Assembly: GCA_964489705.1 (NCBI GenBank)
Contig: CAZAZQ010000005.1
Span: 1-64,000, forward strand
DNA from: CAZAZQ01 sp964489705
Lineage (GTDB): Bacteria; Zixibacteria; MSB-5A5; GN15; FEB-12
Direction of reading: 5' to 3'
Length of the DNA: 64,000 bases
Shown: positions 1 to 7,454 of the stretch, one piece after another
Position numbering within the stretch: position 1 is the first letter of the stretch
How the letters are laid out: each line of letters starts with the position of its first letter
Notes under the pieces: model-generated
The model's input: the letters and a program-made list of their open reading frames with translations, nothing else
The model's database searches: none
Told to the model about the DNA's origin: nothing
Translations under genes and position numbers: made by a program

Positions 1-94
1 TAGGTCAATCCAGAGTGTATCGTAGAGCATTGTATAGAGCATTGCGGTTTCAAAAGAATATGTGAAGAAGGTGTACATCAAAGGAGGAAACAAG

Positions 95-1444
95 ATGAGA
101 AAAAGCGCTATTGTCTTAATGGCTTTCATACTGGCAGTAGGAGCGCCGGTCAGTTATGGTGCAACCGATATTGTTCTGGATCATGTAAGTACCATTTATA
201 TGGGTGATGAAATCTTAGCGGGGTGTACGGGGGACTTTGTCTTTCGCCTGCGATATACACCTGGCGACAACTCAGATCTTGTCGCTATTTCCAATGGCTT
301 TCGTGTGTGGACAATATTCCAAGGCAATTATACCAACCAGTTTTCCCCCATTACGGCTGATACTCTTCCGGTCGGATTAGGGAACTATCTTGATGGGGGA
401 GTCTTTGTCAATTATTACGGGGTGGACGGCATCGGCGTCGACACAGTGGGAATTGGAGGCTTTTCTTTATTTGCTTCCGGTATCCCGGACGGATTTAATG
501 AGCAGGTATGGCAGATACATACGAGACCGTACCGTGACGGAGACACGTTGTGTATTGATTCATCTTTCTATCCTCCTCACAACCCGTGGTTATGGTCAAC
601 CAACGGCTCTTTGGGAGAGTTTTCTCCCGGTTGGTATGGTCCTTATTGTTTTCGGGTTACTTTGCTCCCGTGTATTCCGCCGACTTTCATTGATTGCCCG
701 TCAGAGTTGTTCTTTTCCATAGATACGACCGCGGCGTGGACCTTTTGTACCATATATTCCGACTGTGCGATTTCGGGACAAATTTCTTTCAAAATTCTTT
801 CCGGTCCCGGAGAACTTGTTCAAGCAAATGACAGTTGTGTGCAATGGAGTTATACGCCGACATCGGAAGATTGCGGTAAAACGTACGAGTTGGTTCTCGA
901 ATCGTATGCCGAAGGGTCATGTGAGCAGTGCGCGGTTAATTTGTCTTTTGCTGAAGACACCATTCTCAAATTTGTCGACGGGTGTAATGATTTTCGGCTA
1001 TATGTTCCCGGAGATACCGTTACTCAGCAGATGACCGTCCTCAGTTGTGCTACGGTGAGTTATTATGTTGGCTCGGTTACTCCTCCTCCCGCCGGTTCAT
1101 ATTCGATTGATGAAAACGGAGTGTTGAGATTTAACTCCGCTTCCGCCGATAGTGGTTTGTTTACTTTTGAGATTTGTGCCAACAACGGTTATGAAGAACA
1201 GTGTTGCAATGTTTATTTCTCCGGGGGGCATTGTTGTAGTCTTTCCGGTGATATTGATTATCAGGGCGATATCAACGTCGGTGATATTACCTATTTGGTT
1301 TCATTTCTCTTTAAAGGAGGTCCACCTTCGCCGTGTGGTGGCAACGCCGATGTCGATGGGAGTGGCGACGTCAACGTCGCTGACTTGACCTACTTGGTGA
1401 ATTATCTTTTCAAGGGCGGAGCGCCGCCGGCGCCGTGCCCGTAA
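95..1444 (+). CDS. Secreted dockerin-repeat protein, paralog 1
   Basis: Predicted exported protein of 449 residues, function unknown. The ATG at 95 is preferred over an upstream GTG at 62 because an AAGGAGG site lies at 81-87 and a signal peptide starts right there (hydrophobic core about residues 5-20, cleavage near residue 22). The body is rich in Cys, Gly, Tyr and Trp. At about residues 330-380 it has an Ig/cadherin-like stretch (PPPAGSYSIDENGVLRF). The last 65 residues hold two dockerin-like repeats with Ca-binding-type loops (GDINVGDITYLV and DVDGSGDVNVADLTYLV), each followed by YLFKGG or FLFKGG. The next gene is a clear paralog. Dockerin-like repeats can serve cohesin docking or surface anchoring; which applies here is not visible. 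Confidence 0.8.
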   Translation: MRKSAIVLMAFILAVGAPVSYGATDIVLDHVSTIYMGDEILAGCTGDFVFRLRYTPGDNSDLVAISNGFRVWTIFQGNYTNQFSPITADTLPVGLGNYLDGGVFVNYYGVDGIGVDTVGIGGFSLFASGIPDGFNEQVWQIHTRPYRDGDTLCIDSSFYPPHNPWLWSTNGSLGEFSPGWYGPYCFRVTLLPCIPPTFIDCPSELFFSIDTTAAWTFCTIYSDCAISGQISFKILSGPGELVQANDSCVQWSYTPTSEDCGKTYELVLESYAEGSCEQCAVNLSFAEDTILKFVDGCNDFRLYVPGDTVTQQMTVLSCATVSYYVGSVTPPPAGSYSIDENGVLRFNSASADSGLFTFEICANNGYEEQCCNVYFSGGHCCSLSGDIDYQGDINVGDITYLVSFLFKGGPPSPCGGNADVDGSGDVNVADLTYLVNYLFKGGAPPAPCP

Positions 1445-1558
1445 GAGCCAGCAGCTTTGAATGGACAGCATAGCGGCAGGATGTGACGAAGAATCTGTTA
1501 CGACAAAAACGTGGATTATAATATCCATAGCACAAACTATTTACAGGAGGTAATTGCT

Positions 1559-2920
1559 ATGTTCAAGAAAGCTGGGCTTGCAATCCTGCTGGTATGCGGC
1601 TTCATTTTTTCCCCTGCGGTGTATGCTGCTACGTTCATTGCGATGGATAGCGTGAATTTCCTGGTGGGAGGAAGCTCAATTCCGGCAGGGTGTGCCGTAG
1701 ACTACCTTTTTCGGCTCAATTACACCCCTGGTGACGGTTCACACATTTTGGGATTTTCAAACGGGTTCCGCGTATGGACGTTCCGAAACGGGTTATACTC
1801 GTACACCGACAATTTCGAGCCCCTAAAATATGATACCCTGCCCATCGGCTGGGTCAATTACGCAGACAACTTTTTTATGAACCCTTTCGGGGTCGACGGT
1901 TTGGGCGAAGACACGGTGCTCTTTGCGGGAAATCGATTGTTTGCCCCCGGTATTCCCGACGGTTTTGACACATTGGTATGGTATGCGAGGACCATTGCCA
2001 CCACGGACGGGGATACCCTTTGTATCGACTCCTCCTGGTGTCCGCCTTCCAATTCGTGGTTGTGGGCGACTGACGGGCCCCTCGGCAATTTCACGCCGAA
2101 TTGGCTTGGTCCGTATTGCTTCGCCGTTACTCAAAGTCCGGGTGCTCCCCCGCAGTTTACCAACTGTCCCGAGCGACTTGTGTTCAGCTCGGAAGTCGGT
2201 GAGATGTTCACCTATACGTTTTGTGCCGTTGATTCGTCCCAAGAACCGCCGGGACCGGTAACGTTTCGAAAACTATCAGGACCGGGGGAACTTACCACTC
2301 TCAGTGATACCTGTGCTTTTTGGTCGTATGTCATGCCCTCTGCTGACAGTTGCGTCAAGGAGACGTTACTTATACAGGTAACGAACGGCTGGGCGTGTGA
2401 CGAATGTTTTACGGAGGTATACATCGACTACGACACCCCTGTTTTTACCGAGGGATGCGGAGCCGTCATCCGCATCGAACCGGGGCAGACATATCAGCAT
2501 AAAATGACCGCCACGAGCGTGTGTGAGCAACCGTTTTACTTTTTGCTGGTCGAACCTCCTCCGGCCGGAACGTATGATATTGACGACGAGGGACTGATCA
2601 CATTTCAAACGGATGTAACCGATACGGGAAGGTTTGTGTTTACGGTGTGTGCTTCCAACAATGCCTACACAAGTTGTTGTGATGTTTATTTTTACTCGCC
2701 GGATGGATGCTGTCATATGCGAGGCGATGTCAATGACGATGGCGGCATGAATGTTTTGGACATAACATTTTTGGTGGCTTTCTTGTTCAAGGGTGGAGCG
2801 CCACCACCTTGTTGGTTGAATGCCGATGTCGGTGGGAATGGTGATGTGAATGTTAGTGATCTGACATATTTGGTACGCTACCTCTTTCAAGGAGGTTCCT
2901 TCCCTCCACCGTGTCCGTAA
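1559..2920 (+). CDS. Secreted dockerin-repeat protein, paralog 2
   Basis: Predicted exported protein of 453 residues, paralogous to the gene upstream. Shared blocks include YTPGD, SNGFRVWT, GIPDGF, DGDTLCIDSS and LGPYCF, and the C-terminal dockerin pair is also shared. The ATG at 1559 is chosen because AGGAGG lies at 1545-1550 and a signal peptide follows (hydrophobic core then AVYA, cleavage near residue 24); a GTG at 1511 would add 16 unlikely residues. An Ig-like stretch (PPPAGTYDIDDEGLITF) precedes a CC motif and repeats GDVNDDGGMNVLDITFLV and GNGDVNVSDLTYLV. The two genes probably arose by tandem duplication and may be cotranscribed. Role unknown. Confidence 0.8.
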   Translation: MFKKAGLAILLVCGFIFSPAVYAATFIAMDSVNFLVGGSSIPAGCAVDYLFRLNYTPGDGSHILGFSNGFRVWTFRNGLYSYTDNFEPLKYDTLPIGWVNYADNFFMNPFGVDGLGEDTVLFAGNRLFAPGIPDGFDTLVWYARTIATTDGDTLCIDSSWCPPSNSWLWATDGPLGNFTPNWLGPYCFAVTQSPGAPPQFTNCPERLVFSSEVGEMFTYTFCAVDSSQEPPGPVTFRKLSGPGELTTLSDTCAFWSYVMPSADSCVKETLLIQVTNGWACDECFTEVYIDYDTPVFTEGCGAVIRIEPGQTYQHKMTATSVCEQPFYFLLVEPPPAGTYDIDDEGLITFQTDVTDTGRFVFTVCASNNAYTSCCDVYFYSPDGCCHMRGDVNDDGGMNVLDITFLVAFLFKGGAPPPCWLNADVGGNGDVNVSDLTYLVRYLFQGGSFPPPCP

Positions 2921-2951
2921 GTGAGGGGTGTCATTCCGATTAAGAGAAGCG

Positions 2952-2990
2952 AAAGCCTGTCGGAAGGTTTTTCACTCCGGCAGGCTTTTC
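2952..2990. terminator. Bidirectional terminator hairpin between convergent genes
   Basis: Inverted repeat AAAGCCTGTCGGA (2952-2964) and TCCGGCAGGCTTT (2976-2988), 13 pairs with one G-T, loop of 11. It sits 31 bp past the dockerin gene and has short T runs. The minus-strand 5' arm lies inside the last codons of hemL (KSLPE), and the hemL stop is in the loop, so the coding end doubles as half of the terminator. Confidence 0.65.
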
Positions 2991-4264
2991 GATATAACAT
3001 GAGCTATGGCATCAGCGGCGCGAGTGAGCGTCGTTTCATCTTGAGCGAACGAGGTGAAACACACTTCATATCCGGACGGCGGGAAATAGATACCTTCTTC
3101 GAGAAAAGAACGGTGAAGGCTGTTGAAGATTTCAATACCCGCCGGTTCGATTTCGTGTGCGGCACGGGGGAGTTTCTCTTGAAAGACAAGCCAAAAAATG
3201 GAAGCGAGAGAAACGACGTTGACCGGCAGGTCGGCTAATTTTTCTTTCAGGGTGGTCACAAAGCGAGCGGTGCGTTTTTCCAGTGTCTCATGGACGTGGG
3301 ACTCTTCCAATTTCTTTAAGGTGGCTAACCCCGCTGCCATCGCCACCGGATTACCGGAGAGGGTGCCGGCTTGATATACTTTGCCGATAGGGGAGAGGGT
3401 GTCCATAATTTTTGCTTTTCCACCAAAGGCACCCACCGGCAGCCCGCCGCCGATGATTTTCCCGAAAGTGCTAATATCCGGTTGAAGCCCATAGTATCCC
3501 GTAGCTCCTTCCATGCCGAGGCGGAAACCGGTAATCACCTCGTCCAGGATAAATACCGCTCCATATTGTTGCGTCAGCGCTTGCACCGTCTGCATAAATT
3601 CCCGTCGTTGGAGCAGCAAGCCGTTGTTGGCGGGAACTCCTTCAATGATAACCGCGGCTAACTTGTCTCCGTGGCGCTTGAAAAAGTCGCTCACCAGCTC
3701 TTCGTTGTCAAGCGGGAGGACGGCAGTATGACTCGTGAAATCGTGAGGAACGCCTTCCGAAGACGGTTGCCCAAAAGTCGTCAATCCGGAACCGGCTTTC
3801 ACCAGCAGATGGTCGGCATGGCCATGGTAACACCCCTCGAATTTGAGCATCAAATCTCTTTTCGTAAATCCTCGCGCCGTTCGAATAGCGGACATGACTG
3901 CTTCGGTGCCCGAGGAAACAAAACGGATCTTCTCGACTGAGGGAACATGCGAGACAATAAACTCCGCCATGCGGTATTCCAGCTCGGTCACCGCTCCATA
4001 GCTCAACCCGCGGTGTGCCTGTTCCGCGACGGCACGGACAACATCAGGGTCGGCATGACCGAGAATGAGAGGTCCCCACGAGTTGCAGAAGTCAAGGTAC
4101 CTGTTGCCGTCGACGTCGTATAGGTAGGCGCCTTCTCCCTTATCAATAACGCGCGGGACACCGCCCACCGATTTGAAGGCTCGCACCGGAGAGTTGACGC
4201 CGCCGGGAATGAGAGCTTCCGAGAGAGACATTATTTTTTTTGATTTTTCCGTCTTCATACTCAT
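2972..4264 (-). CDS. hemL: Glutamate-1-semialdehyde 2,1-aminomutase
   Basis: PLP enzyme converting glutamate-1-semialdehyde to 5-aminolevulinate in the C5 route to tetrapyrroles; cytosolic. At 430 residues it has the normal family length. Visible family blocks are PGGVNSPVRAF near residue 20, SSGTEAVMSAIR at about 118-129, the cofactor Asp in ILDEVITGFR (Asp241), the Schiff-base lysine in TFGKIIGGGLPVGAFGG (Lys269) and QAGTLSGNP. The start at 4264 (MSMKTEK) has a weak ribosome site; a start two codons later is equally possible. It follows hemC by 34 bp on the same strand, so the two probably form one transcription unit. hemA and hemB are not in the window. Confidence 0.95.
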   Translation of the reverse strand: MSMKTEKSKKIMSLSEALIPGGVNSPVRAFKSVGGVPRVIDKGEGAYLYDVDGNRYLDFCNSWGPLILGHADPDVVRAVAEQAHRGLSYGAVTELEYRMAEFIVSHVPSVEKIRFVSSGTEAVMSAIRTARGFTKRDLMLKFEGCYHGHADHLLVKAGSGLTTFGQPSSEGVPHDFTSHTAVLPLDNEELVSDFFKRHGDKLAAVIIEGVPANNGLLLQRREFMQTVQALTQQYGAVFILDEVITGFRLGMEGATGYYGLQPDISTFGKIIGGGLPVGAFGGKAKIMDTLSPIGKVYQAGTLSGNPVAMAAGLATLKKLEESHVHETLEKRTARFVTTLKEKLADLPVNVVSLASIFWLVFQEKLPRAAHEIEPAGIEIFNSLHRSFLEEGIYFPPSGYEVCFTSFAQDETTLTRAADAIAHVISKSLPE

Positions 4265-4298
4265 ACCATCATGTATCCGTTCATCCTGCGTGTTGTCA

Positions 4299-5207
4299 TT
4301 ACTCTGTTAATTTAGAGAAAACTTCGTCGATAACTTTTTCTATAGAAGTCCCGCGAACGTCGGCTTGTCTTACCCCCGTCCACCGTTCGTTTTCTCGCGT
4401 ACCAAGCACCGCTTTTAAGCGATAATGCGAGCTATCAGCCTGTGCATACACTCCCAGCGGCAAAGAACAACCGGCGTCAAACTTGCTCAGCAATCCTCGT
4501 TCCAGGCGGGCTTCGCTATATTCCCGCGGTAACTCTAAAGCAGCGACCAGTGATTTCACATCGGTATCATCTTCGCGGATTTGTATGCCCAGAAGTCCTT
4601 GCCCCGGAGCCGGGAGAAAGAGTTCGGCGTCAAGAGGGACAACGTTCAAGTCGAGCAGGTTCAACTCCAGCCGTCGGATACCTGCCGCAGCGACGATGAT
4701 GCCGTCGTACTCGCCCTTTCTCAGTTTTTCGACGCGTGTCGGAACGTTGCCGCGGATGTCCTTGATGCGGAGGGAAGGATTGTGAAAGGCAATTTGGCAT
4801 TGGCGTCGAGCCGAGCCGGTACCGATGACACTACCGGGACGTATCGGCAGAACTCCTTCACCGCCGAACACTTCCTTTCGCATCACCAACAGTTCACGCC
4901 TATCTTCCCGAAAACAGACCGCCCCGAGAGTCAAACCTTCCGGCTGGCGGGTCATGAGATCCTTGAGAGAATGAACGGCAAGGTCAATTTCCCGGCTCAA
5001 AAGCGCTTGTTCGAGCTCTTTGGTAAAAAATCCTTTGCCGTCGATTTTTCGGAGTGTGACCTCGTCCAGGGTGTCGCCGGTGGTTTTGATAACCCGTATT
5101 TCAATTTCAGGGGTACCTTGGGAAAGGAGCGCTTTTTTGACTTGTTCCGCTTGGATAAGCGCCAGCCGAGAGCCGCGCGAACCGAGGATGAGCTTTCGTT
5201 TTTTCAT
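4299..5207 (-). CDS. hemC: Hydroxymethylbilane synthase (porphobilinogen deaminase)
   Basis: Condenses four porphobilinogens into hydroxymethylbilane. From the ATG at 5207 it is 302 residues. The start gives the usual family beginning MKKRKLILGSRGSRLAL; a TTG at 5228 would add seven residues and has no better ribosome site. Visible are HSLKDL with catalytic Asp83, the Arg-rich substrate stretch GTGSARRQCQ at about 130-138, IRGNVPTR and the dipyrromethane-cofactor cysteine in DAGCSLPLG (Cys247). Most relatives have GGC at that site, so AGC is a mild variant. It lies upstream of hemL and behind the terminator that follows the foldase gene. Confidence 0.95.
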   Translation of the reverse strand: MKKRKLILGSRGSRLALIQAEQVKKALLSQGTPEIEIRVIKTTGDTLDEVTLRKIDGKGFFTKELEQALLSREIDLAVHSLKDLMTRQPEGLTLGAVCFREDRRELLVMRKEVFGGEGVLPIRPGSVIGTGSARRQCQIAFHNPSLRIKDIRGNVPTRVEKLRKGEYDGIIVAAAGIRRLELNLLDLNVVPLDAELFLPAPGQGLLGIQIREDDTDVKSLVAALELPREYSEARLERGLLSKFDAGCSLPLGVYAQADSSHYRLKAVLGTRENERWTGVRQADVRGTSIEKVIDEVFSKLTE

Positions 5208-5340
5208 ATTCGTAAATCGAGCGATCAATTCCGTTCGCTTGGTCGTTGGTTTCTTCCTTTTTTCAGTAACTCAAAATAGAGAGAAAGCCGGAAAAATCAA
5301 ATAGAGTTCTCTTGAAACGCTGCGATGTTCTTTTCAATCA

Positions 5341-5377
5341 AAAGAAAAAGGCTGGTACACTCAGCGCATACCAGCCT
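5341..5377 (-). terminator. Intrinsic terminator after the foldase gene
   Basis: On the minus strand a perfect 9-bp stem (AGGCTGGTA and TACCAGCCT, arms 5369-5377 and 5349-5357) with an 11-nt loop is followed by TTTTCTTTT. It lies 29 bp past the stop of the PpiD/SurA-like gene and separates it from hemC. Confidence 0.8.
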
Positions 5378-5405
5378 AATCTATCAGTCCTTTGTCGTTG
5401 AGAGA

Positions 5406-7250
5406 CTACATTTGCTTTTGCTCTTCGAGAAGTTGTTCCGTGTTGTTGACGATATCGGAGGTCTCGACCAAGTGTTCGAACCACTTGCTGTAGAGTTCTT
5501 GCCGCTTGTAATTCAAAATCACCGCGTACAGAGAATCGCGTTGGTTGTTGTATTCCGTCAGGTCAGGGGTAATCCGTTCGAGCAATTTGTAAATAATAGT
5601 GCCTTGTTCGTAGTCGATGGGTTTCGATATCTGTCCCGGTTCTTTGAGGGAGAATGCCGCACCGATGGCGGTCGGGTACCGCCCGATGCCTTTAACGTAA
5701 GCGGTTCTTGTAAACGGCTCAGAGACTTGGTATTTTTCGCCGTGGTTCTTTGCCGCCTTTTTGATATCCACACCATTTTGAATTTCTTCATAAATGGCGT
5801 TTGCAGTGTCACGGCAGATTTTGGCGACCTTGTATTTGACGATGTCGAGCTTAACCTTTTCTTTGGCTTCTTCAAACGTTGCCATTCCTGCGGGGAAGCG
5901 TTTGGCGACTTGAAGGACGAAATAGGCGGAGTTGTTCTCCATGATTCCCGAGATTTCGTCTTCTTTGTGCTCGAAGGCGAAGCGGTGGGCGTTCATGTCT
6001 CGGCCGATATATTGGATGGTCTTGCCGCGGAAGAAGGGAGTTGTGCTCTTAATCGGTATTTTGAGATCTTGAGCCGCCTTAAAGAACCCTTTCTTCTTAG
6101 CCGCCGTCAAAAATTCTTCGAGACGTCGGTACGCTTTGTCAAGCGTCTCTTGGCTCGGCTTGGTGGAGATGAGGATATGTGAGGCATGAACTTTCTTAAC
6201 GAGCTCTTTCTCTTTCTTGCCCCGCGGCACCTCTTTTTCTTCTTTGAAATCATGTACCTTGATAATATGCCAGCCGAACTTGGTGCGAATGGGCTCGGAA
6301 ATTTCCCCTTTCTTCATGGAGAAAACCTTGCGGTCAAATGCTTCGACCATTTGCCCTTTGGGGAACCAGCCTAAATCGCCGCCGTTTTTGGCTGACGACG
6401 GATCTTCGGAATACTTCTTTGCCATCTCGGCAAAGTCGGCGCCGGCTTTGATTGAATCGTAAATGGCGCTCGCTTTTTTGAAGGTACGCTCCCAATCCAT
6501 CGGGGCAGGCTTTTTCTCCAAAAGCGCAATGTTCAGCGCCGCCCGCTCGTCGATGGGGTAATCTTCTTTGTGTTGGTTGTAAAACTCTTCTAGTTCTTCC
6601 TCGGTGCTGCGAGGAGGAGGACGGGAGAATCGCTCGTACTTGACGTTGATGAAGCCGACTTTCACTTTCTCATTGTTATCCAGAAAGTATTCTTTCACTT
6701 CCGGTTCGGTCACATGGGCGGTTTGGATAACCATTTCTTGCAGCTTTTGTTTCATGATGCTTTCACGCGCAAATGGTTCCAATGACGCCCAGAACCCGGA
6801 GGCTTGCGGATCCGCCATAGCGTTGAAATACTTCTGGTAGTCGAACTTTCCGTCAGTCTGGAAATACTGCTGAATTTCCGGGGGAGGGTTGTATCTCAAA
6901 AAAGCGTATATTTCTTCATCGGTGACGGTGATATTGTGCTTCCGAACCTGCTGCATGAGGAGGTAATCGTGCAGGAGTTGCCGCCATGCCTGCTGGTGAA
7001 TTTCGCGCACTTTATCTTCCGGGAGATCTTCCTCGTAATTTTTCGACTCCGCTTTATACATTGAGGAATAAATTCGGTTGTACGTTTCCCAGGGAATTTT
7101 CTCACCATTTATTATAGCCGCTACGCTTGCATCCGCCGAGGCTCGTTGGCGAGAGAGCCCCAAGCCCCATTCGAAAACAATCATGGCGACAAAAAAGAGC
7201 AAGACAATAATGATAATCGGAAAAATCATCCTACGAAGTGTTTCAAACAT
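5406..7250 (-). CDS. Membrane-anchored parvulin-type peptidyl-prolyl isomerase, PpiD/SurA-like
   Basis: Periplasmic folding factor tethered to the inner membrane, 614 residues, close to the usual PpiD length. One membrane helix at about residues 9-27 follows a short cytosolic N-terminus. A helical SurA-N type region covers about 40-190. A parvulin domain covers about 240-337 (ADFAEMAKKYSEDPSSAKNG, GGDLGWF, GWHIIKVHDF). A second, weaker parvulin-like copy starts near residue 354 (HASHILI) and lacks the GGDLG block, so it is probably non-catalytic. An AAGGAGAG site seven bases before the ATG supports the start. It is divergent from the M23-like gene and has its own terminator. Outer-membrane protein folding is the likely role by family. 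Confidence 0.85.
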   Translation of the reverse strand: MFETLRRMIFPIIIIVLLFFVAMIVFEWGLGLSRQRASADASVAAIINGEKIPWETYNRIYSSMYKAESKNYEEDLPEDKVREIHQQAWRQLLHDYLLMQQVRKHNITVTDEEIYAFLRYNPPPEIQQYFQTDGKFDYQKYFNAMADPQASGFWASLEPFARESIMKQKLQEMVIQTAHVTEPEVKEYFLDNNEKVKVGFINVKYERFSRPPPRSTEEELEEFYNQHKEDYPIDERAALNIALLEKKPAPMDWERTFKKASAIYDSIKAGADFAEMAKKYSEDPSSAKNGGDLGWFPKGQMVEAFDRKVFSMKKGEISEPIRTKFGWHIIKVHDFKEEKEVPRGKKEKELVKKVHASHILISTKPSQETLDKAYRRLEEFLTAAKKKGFFKAAQDLKIPIKSTTPFFRGKTIQYIGRDMNAHRFAFEHKEDEISGIMENNSAYFVLQVAKRFPAGMATFEEAKEKVKLDIVKYKVAKICRDTANAIYEEIQNGVDIKKAAKNHGEKYQVSEPFTRTAYVKGIGRYPTAIGAAFSLKEPGQISKPIDYEQGTIIYKLLERITPDLTEYNNQRDSLYAVILNYKRQELYSKWFEHLVETSDIVNNTEQLLEEQKQM

Positions 7251-7454
7251 TCAATAACTCTCCTTACCAAGGTCGTTCGTACGACAAAAAAATAAACTTC
7301 TGTGACGCTCACCTGTTAAAGGTGAACGTAAATATATATTTGATTTATGTAATTTTGCAACACAACATTTACTATTATATGAAAAACATTGTTGTTTTCG
7401 CCAAGATGTTTTTTATTACCGATTATCGAACCTTATATGGATATGGGTTATAGT
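7251..7454. promoter_or_regulatory. Divergent AT-rich intergenic region
   Basis: About 200 bp between the divergent foldase and M23-like genes. Much of 7330-7450 is A/T. An inverted repeat TCACCT-gttaa-AGGTGA at 7309-7325 could be an operator or a 5'-UTR hairpin for the minus-strand gene. I see no pair of consensus -35 and -10 boxes I would defend on either strand, but promoters for both genes must lie here. Confidence 0.4.

Noticed and set aside
23..44. Direct repeat TAGAGCATTG twice near the left edge
   Set aside because: Only two 10-base copies at 23-32 and 35-44; too short to call an element and cut off from context by the window edge.
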